DNA from: Bythopirellula sp041737835
GTDB lineage: Bacteria; Planctomycetota; Planctomycetia; Pirellulales; Lacipirellulaceae
Assembly: GCA_041737835.1 (NCBI GenBank)
Contig: JBGSQY010000040.1
DNA length: 64,000 nt
Direction: 5' to 3' (one strand)
Shown here: positions 47,533 through 57,100 of the stretch, piece by piece
Position numbering within the stretch: the stretch's first letter is position 1
Layout: each line of letters begins with the position of its first letter
Position numbers and translations under genes: made by a program
The notes under the pieces: generated by a model
The model's input: only the letters and a program-made list of their open reading frames with translations
Told to the model about the DNA's origin: nothing
Databases searched by the model: none

Positions 47533-49066
47533 TTTTTGGCCGACGTTTGTGCCAATCAGTCGCGTTTTCGTACATGTAAGCCGCGCGTAAAAGTGATTCC
47601 TCTGCCAGCGGCGGGGCCATCAATTGCAAGCCAATAGGAAGGCCCGCCTTGCTGAATCCACACGGCAAGCTGATTCCCGGCAAACCAGCAAGATTCGCGC
47701 TCACGGTGTAAAGATCGACCAAATACATCGCAAGCGGGTCATCGACCATCTCGCCAATCTTGAACGCCGTTTGGGCTGTCACGGGGCTGAGAATCAAATC
47801 AACACCCGCAAACGCTGCATCAAAATCCTGACGAATCAATCGGCGGACTTTCAATGCCTTGAGATAATATGCATCGTAATAACCAGCGCTGAGAGCATAG
47901 GCGCCAAGCATAATCCGACGCTTCACTTCAGCACCAAAACCCTCCGAACGCGAACGCCGGTACATCCGCACAAGCGAAGAGTCGAGTCGCCGCAGGGCAA
48001 CTTGATCGCCAGCGGCTTCCAACGATTTGCGTTCCATCGCCAGGTCGGCCAGCATCGCTTTTTCATCAGTGCGATGGCCATAGTGGACACCGTCGTAACG
48101 AGCGAGATTGCTGGACGCTTCACAGGGGGCAATCACGTAATAAGTCGCCACCGCGTATTTGCTATTGGGCAGCGAGACCTCTTTGACGGTTGCTCCAAAC
48201 AATTCATAAACTTTGACCGCCTCGCGAACTGCTTGCTCCACTTCAGGATCAAGCCCCGCGGCGAAGTGTTCGCACGCCAAACCGATCTTTAAACCCTTGA
48301 GAGGTTGCGTTACGGTCTTAGAAAATTCGGGAACCGCTTTATCGAGCGACGTCGAATCGCGGGGCTCATGCCCGGCGATTGTTTCCAACAGCAGCGCGGC
48401 ATCTTGAGTTGTCCGCGCGAGAGGTCCTGCTTGATCGAGGCTGCTCGCGAAAGCCACTAGGCCGTAACGACTCACCCGGCCATAGGTCGGTTTCAGTCCT
48501 ACAACGCCACACAATCCCGCGGGCTGGCGAATCGAGCCACCCGTATCAGTGCCGATCGAAAGTGGTGCCATTTCCGCAGCCACGCACGCCGCAGCGCCAC
48601 CGCTTGAACCGCCAGGAGAGCGTTCCAGATCCCAGGGATTTCTCGTGAGTTGAAAAGCGGAATTTTCCGTCGAGCCCCCCATCGCGAATTCATCCATGTT
48701 GGTGCGGCCGATCAGCACCGCATCCGCCGCTTTCAAATTCGCCACGACCGTGGAATCGTAGGGCGCGCGGAAATTCTCGAGCATCCGCGAACCACAAGTC
48801 GTGAGCGTGCTTTGATCGCACAATACGTCTTTCACGGCAACAGGTAGCCCCGCCAGTTTGCCGAGGGGTTTGCCTGCCTTGCGGCGAGCATCGACATCCG
48901 CGGCTTGGGACAGGGCGGCATCGCTCTCGACTCGCAAGAACGCGCCGACTTTTCCATCGATTGCCGCGATACGATCGAGATAGGCCTGGGTCAACTCAAC
49001 GGCTGTAATATCGCCGGAGGCAAGTCGCTCTAGTTGCTCGGTGGCCGACGTCTCGACAAGCGACAT
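47528..49066 (-). CDS. gatA: Aspartyl/glutamyl-tRNA amidotransferase subunit A
   Basis: A 512-residue amidase-signature protein. It hydrolyses glutamine and passes ammonia to GatB. The Ser-cisSer-Lys machinery is visible: GLPVAVKDVLCDQ with the Lys, NPWDLERSPGGSSGGAAACVAA and GTDTGGSIRQPAGLCGVVGLKPTYGRVSRYG. The C-terminal half has SPVTAQTAFKIGE and LPGISLPCGFSKAGLPIGLQL. Full length, 24 bp after gatC. Bacteria with GatCAB form Gln- or Asn-tRNA indirectly, so the matching tRNA synthetase is expected to be missing elsewhere in the genome. Confidence 0.97.
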   Translation of the reverse strand: MSLVETSATEQLERLASGDITAVELTQAYLDRIAAIDGKVGAFLRVESDAALSQAADVDARRKAGKPLGKLAGLPVAVKDVLCDQSTLTTCGSRMLENFRAPYDSTVVANLKAADAVLIGRTNMDEFAMGGSTENSAFQLTRNPWDLERSPGGSSGGAAACVAAEMAPLSIGTDTGGSIRQPAGLCGVVGLKPTYGRVSRYGLVAFASSLDQAGPLARTTQDAALLLETIAGHEPRDSTSLDKAVPEFSKTVTQPLKGLKIGLACEHFAAGLDPEVEQAVREAVKVYELFGATVKEVSLPNSKYAVATYYVIAPCEASSNLARYDGVHYGHRTDEKAMLADLAMERKSLEAAGDQVALRRLDSSLVRMYRRSRSEGFGAEVKRRIMLGAYALSAGYYDAYYLKALKVRRLIRQDFDAAFAGVDLILSPVTAQTAFKIGEMVDDPLAMYLVDLYTVSANLAGLPGISLPCGFSKAGLPIGLQLMAPPLAEESLLRAAYMYENATDWHKRRPKI

Positions 49067-49090
49067 TGCGAAAACCCAAACAGAGAAATT

Positions 49091-49381
49091 TCATTCACCA
49101 AGCACGGGGGGAACAAGATAGCCACGATCATTGTGTCGCGGTGCATTCGACAAGGCAGCTTCCCGCGACAAGCTCGGCTCGACAACGTCGTCGGCAAACA
49201 CATTGTGAACTTCGACCGCATGAGCCATCGGTTCAACACCCGTGGTGTCGACTTCGGCGAGTTGATCCACGTAGTCGACGATATTCGCGAGTTCCCCCGC
49301 CAAGCGATCCAGCTCCGAATCGCTCAATTGCAAACGGGCCAGCAACGCCACATTCTCGACGTCGGCACGTGTGATCGCCAT
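49091..49381 (-). CDS. gatC: Aspartyl/glutamyl-tRNA amidotransferase subunit C
   Basis: A 96-residue GatC, the small belt that joins GatA and GatB. ATG at 49381 begins MAITRADVENVALLARL, which is the usual family start; a GTG four codons earlier is possible. Later motifs are LAGELANIVDYVDQLAEVDTTGVEP and a C-terminal REAALSNAP. The gene stands 47 bp after rpmB and just ahead of gatA. Clear call from length and position. Confidence 0.95.
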   Translation of the reverse strand: MAITRADVENVALLARLQLSDSELDRLAGELANIVDYVDQLAEVDTTGVEPMAHAVEVHNVFADDVVEPSLSREAALSNAPRHNDRGYLVPPVLGE

Positions 49382-49428
49382 GAGAATCCCCACCTACGAA
49401 CCGCAAACAACGGTCACGGTTTCGAAAC

Positions 49429-49704
49429 TTAGGTCGCGGCCGGTTGATCGGGGACCTTGAACGGCGCCTGACGAACGATCTTGGTGATCGTGCCCGAGCG
49501 GATGCACTGGGTGCAGGCCAGAATCGTCTTGTGCGTGCCGTTAGGAGTCGTCACGTGGATTCGTTGCAGATTCGGCTTGAATTGCCGAGCGGTAATGCCG
49601 GTGATCTTCGTACCGACGCCGCCCAGGTACTTCTTCTTACCGCGGATCGTCACCGAGTTACCGACTTGGGGGCCTTTGCCACAAACGTCACATTGTCGGG
49701 CCAT
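49429..49704 (-). CDS. rpmB: 50S ribosomal protein L28
   Basis: A 91-residue bL28. It begins with MARQCDVCGKGPQVGNSV and has KPNLQRIHV and a C-terminal CTQCIRSGTITK. Four cysteines (CDVC, CTQC) indicate the zinc-binding (C+) form, in contrast to the zinc-free E. coli protein. It heads the leftward operon with gatCAB, so translation factors and a ribosomal protein are co-transcribed. A -35/-10-like pair and an 8-bp inverted repeat precede it. Confidence 0.96.
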   Translation of the reverse strand: MARQCDVCGKGPQVGNSVTIRGKKKYLGGVGTKITGITARQFKPNLQRIHVTTPNGTHKTILACTQCIRSGTITKIVRQAPFKVPDQPAAT

Positions 49705-49760
49705 GTCGCTGGTCCTTCGTAAACAGAGCTATATTCAATTGATTGTTGGGTAAACTCCTG

Positions 49761-49788
49761 AATATAGCGATTCGCAAAAAGAACGCAA
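49761..49788 (-). promoter_or_regulatory. Candidate promoter of the rpmB-gatCAB operon, inside an inverted repeat
   Basis: On the minus strand TTGCGT (complement of 49783-49788), 16-bp spacer, TATATT (complement of 49761-49766), giving a leader of about 50 bases to the rpmB ATG. The -10 box is part of the inverted repeat CTATATTC (49729-49736) / GAATATAG (49760-49767), so a repressor could cover it. Confidence 0.4.
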
Positions 49789-49807
49789 CCGCTGTTCAGG
49801 ACAGAGT

Positions 49808-50638
49808 TTAGCCCAAATCGGCAATTTCTTCGGCTAAGGAATCGCCGAGGATTTGCCGAACTTGGGCGGCCAAGGCGCCATTCGTCGCCACGGCCTCGCC
49901 GCTGTGAACGGTCGGCCTGCCCTGCCAATCGAAGAATTGTCCCCCGGCTTCCTCGATAATCGGCTGCAATGCGGCGGCATCCCAGAGGTTCATGATGGGG
50001 TCAATCATGATTTCGGCTCGCCCCGTGGCGACGAGCATATAGCCAAACGCATCGCCCCAAGTGCGGCTCACCCGGCAGGATTCGGCCAATTTATCGAAAA
50101 CCTCTCGCCCATCCTGCGGGCGGTCCAGCGTGTAGGAACGCACGCAGGTGGTCAAATAAACGGATTCAGCCAGGGAACTAACCTCGGAAACTTTGGCCGA
50201 ATGCCGTTCCCCATCGTCGACGACATGCCAACAGCCTTGCCCCTTGGCGGCGTACACCATTTCGTCGACGGCAGGAGCGAAAATTACACCGATCAGCGGC
50301 TCGTCGTTCTGCATGACGGCGACCAGGGTTGTGTACAAAGGCACCCCACTGATAAACGATTTGGTCCCGTCGATGGGGTCCAAAATCCACTGATAGCCGC
50401 TCGTTCCCGAAGTTTTTCCGAATTCCTCACCCACAATCGCGTCGTCGGGAAATTGCTGTGAAATCAGCTCCCGCAACAGCTTCTCAGCCCCTTGGTCAGC
50501 CACGGTGACCGGCGAGCCGTCTCCTTTGCGTTCCACGGCCAGCCCTGGTTTGCGGTAGTGCTGCAACGTGAAATCGCCCGCTTTTCGAGCGATTTCGACG
50601 GCATATTCCAACCGGCTTGTGATTTCTGCGTTGCTCAT
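49808..50638 (-). CDS. Inositol-monophosphatase-family phosphatase (histidinol-phosphatase-like)
   Basis: A 276-residue metal-dependent phosphatase from the ATG at 50638. The IMPase signatures are complete: GEEFG (metal Glu), ILDPIDGTKSF (metal Asps) and the C-terminal WDAAALQPIIEEAGG. The SGYQWILDPIDGTKSFISGVPLYTT stretch is particularly like the HisN-type histidinol-phosphatases of actinobacteria, so the substrate could be histidinol phosphate, inositol phosphate or 3'-phosphoadenosine phosphate. It is single and faces away from the plus-strand gene at 50848. Family certain, substrate open. Confidence 0.88.
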   Translation of the reverse strand: MSNAEITSRLEYAVEIARKAGDFTLQHYRKPGLAVERKGDGSPVTVADQGAEKLLRELISQQFPDDAIVGEEFGKTSGTSGYQWILDPIDGTKSFISGVPLYTTLVAVMQNDEPLIGVIFAPAVDEMVYAAKGQGCWHVVDDGERHSAKVSEVSSLAESVYLTTCVRSYTLDRPQDGREVFDKLAESCRVSRTWGDAFGYMLVATGRAEIMIDPIMNLWDAAALQPIIEEAGGQFFDWQGRPTVHSGEAVATNGALAAQVRQILGDSLAEEIADLG

Positions 50639-50765
50639 GGCTGCCAAGTTAGCAAACGCCCCCAAAATCGCCTAGTTGCGGTTTCTTGAGGGCCTTAGGT
50701 GTGATTCTGGCGATTATGCTGTTTGAGTAAATCCAGATGGCGCAATAGGATGGGGTGAAATTTCC

Positions 50766-50793
50766 TTGAAGTGGAGGGGTCGGCTCTTAGAAT
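50766..50793 (+). promoter_or_regulatory. Candidate sigma-70-like promoter for the small secreted protein gene
   Basis: TTGAAG (50766-50771), 16-bp spacer, TAGAAT (50788-50793), about 55 bp before the ATG at 50848, which has a strong GGAGGAG ribosome-binding site. Five of six positions match in the -10 box. Confidence 0.45.
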
Positions 50794-50847
50794 AGAGGTT
50801 GAGGGTCACCCGCTGTTGATTCTACCCAAAATGGAGGAGATCGAGCG

Positions 50848-51186
50848 ATGCGGCAATGGATTGTCTTGGCAGTGGTAGCCCTCGGGTTGGGTTTGTTGGC
50901 CAACGGTTGGCAGTCGGGTCACGAGACGGCATTTGCCGCTCCACTCAATGCCGGCCTGGGATCGACGGGCCTAATTACTCATGTGCAAGAACTTGATAAC
51001 AAGCTGCTGCGGGTGGTAATGATCGACCCCGCTCAGCGCGTGATGGGCGTATACGACATCAGCCGCGATACGGGTGAGATCCAGCCGAGAAGCATTCGCA
51101 ATTTCAACGCCGATTTGCAAATGCTGCAGTTCAACAGCGATACCCTCTCGCCCGCCGACATACAAAACACCTTGGAACGACAATAA
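50848..51186 (+). CDS. Small secreted protein of unknown function
   Basis: A 112-residue protein with a signal peptide (hydrophobic from residue 4, cleavage near AFAAP). The mature part is a short alpha/beta segment with LRVVMIDPAQRVMGVYDISRDTGEIQ and a C-terminal helix of LSPADIQNTLERQ. The unusually good ribosome-binding site (GGAGGAG) and clear promoter-like boxes suggest it is well expressed. No recognised domain. The next gene, on the same strand, starts 104 bp later. Confidence 0.6.
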   Translation: MRQWIVLAVVALGLGLLANGWQSGHETAFAAPLNAGLGSTGLITHVQELDNKLLRVVMIDPAQRVMGVYDISRDTGEIQPRSIRNFNADLQMLQFNSDTLSPADIQNTLERQ

Positions 51187-51290
51187 GCTCGAACGATTCG
51201 ACAATTTAGATAACTGCTCGTTGCTCGCATGGAGGTTTTAGCGCCGAGCCGAAACGTGAATCCAAACCATTTGGAACACCAGAGGCAGCG

Positions 51291-52913
51291 ATGGAATTTG
51301 TCAATTTTGAAGACGCACTCAAGAAACTCAACATCTCGGCAGAACAACTCAATGAGTTGCGCGAGAACAATATGCTGCGGGCCTATCGCGATGGCTCGAG
51401 CTGGAAGTTTCGGAGTGAAGAAATCGACCGGATGTCAACCGAAGGCGTTCCCGATCTGCCTCCGCCGAGTGACATCAGCTTGATCGACCCTTCTGATTTA
51501 GTCGACGCCGAGCCGCTACCCGACTTTAACTTTGACGACGATCTGGGCCTCGCGGATCTGCCCGAGATCGATCTCGATGAGCCAAGCTCGTCACGCGAAC
51601 CCGATGAATCGGCTCTCGATCTTCGAATGGCTGATACCGATTCGATATCGGCGGGCAGCGAACTCGAACTTGCTGGACTAGAAGATACGGTCACGGCAGG
51701 AACGAGCGATCTCTCCTTGGATGCTCCCGACGAACCGAGCGATCCTACCGATTCGATTCTCTTGAGCGATGAAGAACTGGGAGAATCGGTCACCGGTTCT
51801 TTGAGCACAATTATCGGCCGCAAAGAACTGAATTTGCCGGATGCCGATCTAGACCTCGAACTGGAGCTCGACGACGTTACCGACGAAGAAGACACCAAGC
51901 TGTCAGCGGCTGGCGCCTCGGACGTGCTTTCCTCGACCGTGGCCGGTTCGGGTGTGCTCGATGAAATGGAAGATCTCTCCGACGCCAAGAAAGCGTTTAA
52001 AGATCTCGAAGAATTGGAAATCGATCTCGCCGCGGAGTCGAGTCTGGCCTTGAACCCGGCCGACGTTGCTGACGCCAGAGAGAAAGCCAGCAAGTCGCTA
52101 ACGAGCCCGAAGGGTGATAGCGATCTGAAGCTAGGCGATGATGATGAACCCGAAGACGAAGGCAATATGGGTTCGACCGATGTGCCGTTGGAAGATTTGG
52201 CAGCCGCGGGCACGAATCTCGAAGAAGCCGACGGCGATGTGGAACTGGAACTGGCGGGGGATGACGATCTGATCCTCGCCGACGCGGGTGGCAGCGACCT
52301 AACGCTCGACAGCGGCGATAGTGGCATAAATCTTATCTCGCCTTCGGACAGCGGCCTGGCTCTCGATGACATTCCTTTGGACGTTGGCGGCTCGGCGATT
52401 TTGAGCTCCCTGTCTCTCGAAGGCTCCGACCCTGAGATATCGCTGCTGGGCAGCGATATCGGTGCTGCTGCCTCGGGGGCGGCGCTTCAAACCGACGATG
52501 ACTTCCAACTCACCCCATTGAGCGAAGGGGGCTTGGACGACGGCGACAGCAGTTCGCAAGTGATCGCCTTGGATGCCGATCTGGGTGGCTTCGATGGCGA
52601 AGGTGCTGGCCTGCTGGAAGATGGCTTCTCGGCGGATGATGAGGGAGTTCTCCTGACGGAAGATTTTGGCGAAGCCCCTGCTGGGGACCTTGGCATGGCC
52701 GCTTATGCAGGCGCGGTTGCCGTGCCCGTGGCGGGCCCCGAGGCACAATTCGGCATTGGCAGCATTCTGTTGTTGGTTGCCAGCGTCATGTTCCTTGGCT
52801 TCGGCGTATTCATGATGCTCGACATGCTGCAGAACGTCTGGAGTTGGAACGGCAATTATACGGTCAACAGTTCCATGCTGGACGCTATTTTGGGGTTGTT
52901 TGGCTTACGCTAA
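51291..52913 (+). CDS. Acidic membrane protein with N-terminal excisionase/MerR-type HTH
   Basis: A 540-residue protein in three parts. Residues 1-55 look like a winged helix of the excisionase/DNA-binding type: LKKLNISAEQLNELRENNMLRAYRDGSSWKFRSEEIDRM. Residues about 60-480 are a very acidic, low-complexity Asp/Glu/Ser/Leu/Gly region with repeated short phrases such as DLDLELELDD. Residues about 485-540 hold two hydrophobic segments (IGSILLLVASVMFLGFGVFMML and a C-terminal helix). So a DNA-binding-like head is tied to the membrane by a long charged tether. Function unknown; I know of similar layouts only in planctomycetes. A possible role is anchoring DNA or sensing at the membrane. Confidence 0.6.
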   Translation: MEFVNFEDALKKLNISAEQLNELRENNMLRAYRDGSSWKFRSEEIDRMSTEGVPDLPPPSDISLIDPSDLVDAEPLPDFNFDDDLGLADLPEIDLDEPSSSREPDESALDLRMADTDSISAGSELELAGLEDTVTAGTSDLSLDAPDEPSDPTDSILLSDEELGESVTGSLSTIIGRKELNLPDADLDLELELDDVTDEEDTKLSAAGASDVLSSTVAGSGVLDEMEDLSDAKKAFKDLEELEIDLAAESSLALNPADVADAREKASKSLTSPKGDSDLKLGDDDEPEDEGNMGSTDVPLEDLAAAGTNLEEADGDVELELAGDDDLILADAGGSDLTLDSGDSGINLISPSDSGLALDDIPLDVGGSAILSSLSLEGSDPEISLLGSDIGAAASGAALQTDDDFQLTPLSEGGLDDGDSSSQVIALDADLGGFDGEGAGLLEDGFSADDEGVLLTEDFGEAPAGDLGMAAYAGAVAVPVAGPEAQFGIGSILLLVASVMFLGFGVFMMLDMLQNVWSWNGNYTVNSSMLDAILGLFGLR

Positions 52914-53009
52914 TTCCGCTCACCGGCCTCACGGGTTGCGAACATCAAAAGAATCGGTCACGCTGCAGTTTGGCTTCTCGACAACTGCATGACGTGATCA
53001 GGTTCTCTC

Positions 53010-54110
53010 ATGACCACCTTGGGTGTTCGACATTTTATCGGTCTGGCTTCGTTGATTCCTTTTCTTTGCCTGGGCTGCAAGCCACAAGGCGAAATCAGCA
53101 CATACACGGTTGAACGCACGCGGCCTCCACGCGAGGCGATCGTTGCGAAAGATGTCGCCGCTGATTTCGATCGCATGCTCACCGCGATGCTCCCTGTCGG
53201 TGATCAGGTTTATTTCTTCAAATTGGTCGGCAAGAGTGCGGCCATTAATCGCCATCGCTCGGAGTTTGAGGCTTTCTTGGCCGATGTTGGCACGGGAAGT
53301 CCACTCACCTGGAAGTTGCCCACGGGTTGGAGTGAAAAAGGCCCCTCGGAGATGCGAATCAACACAATTGTGGTCCCCGATGAAGCGGGCGATCTGGAGA
53401 TTGCGATTTCTTCGCTGCCGAAGTCCGACAATTGGGGCGAGTTCGTGTCGTCGAACGTGAATCGTTGGTTGGACCAGTTGGGACAAGGGGAACTGCCACG
53501 GCAGACGATTCTCAACCTGACCAAGGAAACGAAAACCAACGCCGGTCCGGCCACGGTGATTGAGCTTGTTGGCATCATACAAAACACGATGGCGATGAAT
53601 CCTCATGGCAACATGGCAGGCACCACCGAACCAGCCCAGTCGACTCCTCCCGTTGCGAGCGCGACTCCTCCGGCGGCTGGAAGTGCCGAGTTCACGCTGA
53701 CGACTCCCGACGGTTGGCAGCCGGGCCGCGTGTCGGCGATGCGTAAAGCCGCGTTTGTGATTACCGATGGCGATCAACAGGCCGAGTTCACGCTGATTGA
53801 TTTGCCCGCCTCAGGTGGGGCACAAATTACCGATGTGCTGGCCAACGTGCAGCGCTGGGCGGCGCAGGTTGGACTTCCCGTTGACGACAAACTGGCGGGG
53901 CTTGTCGAAAAAATTGAGATCGACGGCACCGAGGGAAGTTTCGTCAATCTCGTCGGGCCAGAAGGGACCAATCCACGGCAGGCGATCTTGGCGGCAATGG
54001 TTGTGCGTGGTGGAAAAGTCTGGTTTTTTAAGCTCTTCGGCGCCGCACCACTTGTCGAACGAGAAACCGAGAATTTCCGCAATCTCACGGACTCCGTGAA
54101 ATTCAAATAG
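53010..54110 (+). CDS. Lipoprotein with internally duplicated domains
   Basis: A 366-residue protein with lipobox LCLGC (Cys23). Two related segments of about 95 residues, at residues about 100-190 and 227-320, share a [PT]xGW start, a beta segment and an 'NVxRWxxQ' helix (SNVNRWLDQLGQ and ANVQRWAAQVGL). Two shorter segments with an FFKL-G core (VYFFKLVGKSAAI at about residue 62 and VWFFKLFGAAPLV near 338) flank them. The order is short-long-linker-long-short, the linker being Ala/Pro/Thr-rich. The lipid anchor puts it in the envelope. No similarity to a named family was recognised. It lies 86 bp ahead of the cytochrome c fusion gene. Confidence 0.6.
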   Translation: MTTLGVRHFIGLASLIPFLCLGCKPQGEISTYTVERTRPPREAIVAKDVAADFDRMLTAMLPVGDQVYFFKLVGKSAAINRHRSEFEAFLADVGTGSPLTWKLPTGWSEKGPSEMRINTIVVPDEAGDLEIAISSLPKSDNWGEFVSSNVNRWLDQLGQGELPRQTILNLTKETKTNAGPATVIELVGIIQNTMAMNPHGNMAGTTEPAQSTPPVASATPPAAGSAEFTLTTPDGWQPGRVSAMRKAAFVITDGDQQAEFTLIDLPASGGAQITDVLANVQRWAAQVGLPVDDKLAGLVEKIEIDGTEGSFVNLVGPEGTNPRQAILAAMVVRGGKVWFFKLFGAAPLVERETENFRNLTDSVKFK

Positions 54111-54195
54111 CTGAATTCCCACTGAGTGGCGTTACCGAACTGGGCCTACAGCGGTAAACTTAAAGAATCATCATAAAGGCGGATTCCCCACCCAC

Positions 54196-57100
54196 TTGGC
54201 AATTGTCGTGGCTACTACCGATCTCGGAAATTACGAAAAGACCAGTTCAGTTCCTCACTCTCGCCCGGCGCACGCTGCTGTTAATGCTGGCGTCCTTTCC
54301 ACGGCCCTGTCGGCGTTTGCCTCGCTGCGTCTGACGGTTGTGTTGTTCGCGCTGAGCATTTTTCTGGTGCTGGCCGGGACGCTCGCGCAAATCGATCACG
54401 ATGTGTGGTTTGTGGTTCACGAGTACTTCCGCACGTGGATTGCTTGGATCGAATTCAAGATTTTCTTTCCGCGTGAATGGAACGTAGGCGGAGCCTTTCC
54501 GTTCCCCGGCGGGTGGATGTTGGGAGCGTTTTTAGCCGCCAACCTGCTCGCCGCGCATCTCACGCGCTTTAAAGTCACCGGTCAGGGCCGCCAATTGTGG
54601 CTGGGCGTGGGGCTGATCGCCTTTGGCATGTTCTTTACTTATGCCGTCGTGCAAAGCGGCTTGGGCGACACCGTTCGCAGCGAACTTTCCTCGGGATTCT
54701 CCAACGGGTTGTGGCACGCATTGCGATTTGCCTTGGGTGGCGGCACGCTGCTTTTTGGTTATGGACTCGCACTGTCCTATCGTAATCGGCTGGTTACAGG
54801 TTCTGCTTGGTTATGGTGGCTGGGTGCGGCCTGCTGTACTGCGCTCGCTGCTGTGGCGATCTGGCTGTTCCTAAATCCCCAAGCGAAGCTCGATCCCTCG
54901 GGCTTGCGAATCATGTGGCAGCTGATCAAAGCAACTGCCGCGGGATTGATTTTGCTGGCCGGTTGTTACTTTGTTTTTGGCAAGCGAGCCGGTGTTGTGC
55001 TGCTGCACGGCGGCATCGCATTGTTGATGTTCAGCGAGCTCCACACAGGGCTGAACTACCAAGAAGCCCGGATGAGCATCACCGAAGGCCAAACCGTCAA
55101 TTTTGCTGAAGACACTCGCCACACGGAGTTGGCGATCATCGACAAGTCGAACATTCAGGAAGACAAGGTAACGGTCATCCCCGGCGATTTGTTGTGGCAA
55201 GCGTTTGATTCGAAAGAGATCATTGAAAGAGATGAACTGCCATTTGCCATTCGCGTGACCGAGTACTATCCCAACGCCGTAACACGGCTGGCTCAACCGG
55301 GCGAAACGTCGCAAGTCGACTCCGGCTGGGGAAGTTTGCGAGTTATTGAAGAACGCCCCAGAAACACGGGAGCCTCCTCGGAACAAGGCATCGATCTGCC
55401 CGCCGCCACTATCGAGATCCTCTCAAAGAAGGATCACAAGCCGTTAGGTTCCTATTTGGCTTGGGCATTGCCTTCCTCGGTGGCGCAGGGCGACGTCGTC
55501 AGCGTGGACGGCAAAACCTACGAAATCGAAATGCGTTTTGAGCGGTTGTACAAACCTTATTCGGTGCACCTGATTGACTTCAGCTTCAAACGCTATGTGG
55601 GGACGGACACTCCGAAGGATTTTTCCTCGGAGGTTCGCCTCGCCGATCCGGATAACAACATCGATCGCACGGCCAAGATTTGGATGAACAATCCTTTGCG
55701 CTACGGGGCCGACACGCTTTATCAAGCGAGTTGGGATCAAGAAACCGAAAAGGGGACAGTGCTGCAAGTTGTGAGCAACACCGGCTGGATGATCCCCTAC
55801 GTGTCGTGCATGTTGGTCGGCACGGGGATGCTTTATCACTTCGGTTTGACGTTCGTACGATTCGCCGAGCGTAAAACGTCGCCCAAATCTGTAGTTCGCA
55901 GCGAAACAGCCTCGGGATTATTGGCCAACTGGAAATCCCCTGCGGTGTGGGTTCCAACTTTGGTGGTCCTCGTTTTCGCCGGTTGGGTGTCGGGACGTGC
56001 TCGTGCCCCCAAAATTCCGGCCAACGAAATGAATGTCTATGAGTTCGGCCAACTGCCGCTCGCTTATGAGGGACGCATCCAGCCGTTTGATACGCTGGCT
56101 CGTAACGTGCTGACCGTCATTTCTGGCCACGGCACAGTGGAACTCGATAAAGAAAGCCTGTTTGGCATCAAGCCGAAAGTTGCCGCAACAAAATGGCTGC
56201 TCGATGTCATTACCGGTTCACCCAGGGCGCAAGACTATCAGATCTTTCGGATAGAAAATCTCGACCTCTTGCAAACCCTCGGATTAGAGCCGCGTGACGG
56301 TTTTCGTTACAGCGTCTCTGAACTCACCGATCGCCGGGAAGAAACACTCAAGCAATGGCAACTCGCACGAGAAGTTCCGGCCGAAAAACAAACGCTCGAG
56401 CAAAAGAAGATGCTGCAGCTCACAAAGCGAATTTTCCTCTACACGGCCCTGCAAGATTCATTTGCCAATCCCGCAATTCGTACCGATACCGAAGAAAACC
56501 TGCGGGCTGATCTGGCGATGATCGGCCAAGAAATGCAGCGGCTGGAAAAAGCGGGGCCACGCGCCATTCCACCGGTCGAACCCGATCAGCCTTGGCAAAT
56601 CGTCTTTGCCGCGGAAGTCGAATACGCCGTGAATGGGCTCATGCAGAAGCCGCAAAACGAAGCCACACCAGCGTTTCGTGCGATCCTCGACGCTTATCGG
56701 GCCGACGATCTGGACAAGTTCAACACCTCGCTGGCTGGCTACCGGAAGATTGTGGCTGAACGTGCCGTAGCTGATGCCGCCTACCAACAAGAACTCGTGA
56801 AGGAACAGGCCGCTGGGGAACGCAAAACGGCCGAGCAACTCGATCTAGGCCGCATCGCTTACGAAGCCTATTTCAATCACTTCAATCCGTTCGTGTTGGC
56901 GATGGCGTTGTATCTAGTTTGCTTCGTTCTGGCGGCTTGTTCGTGGCTGGGTTGGTCGGAGATTCTCAATCGGTCGGCCAATTGGTTGCTATGGTTCACG
57001 TTTGGCTTGCACACCTATGCGCTTGTTGCTCGCATCTACATTTCCGGCCGGCCGCCGGTCACGAATCTCTATTCCTCGGCGGTGTTCATCGGCTGGGCCG

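Noticed and set aside
51383..52372. A 329-codon Ser-rich open frame opposite the acidic HTH protein gene
   Set aside because: Ser/Arg/Pro-rich product is the reverse reading of GAT/GAG-rich codons; the plus-strand gene has the better domain structure.
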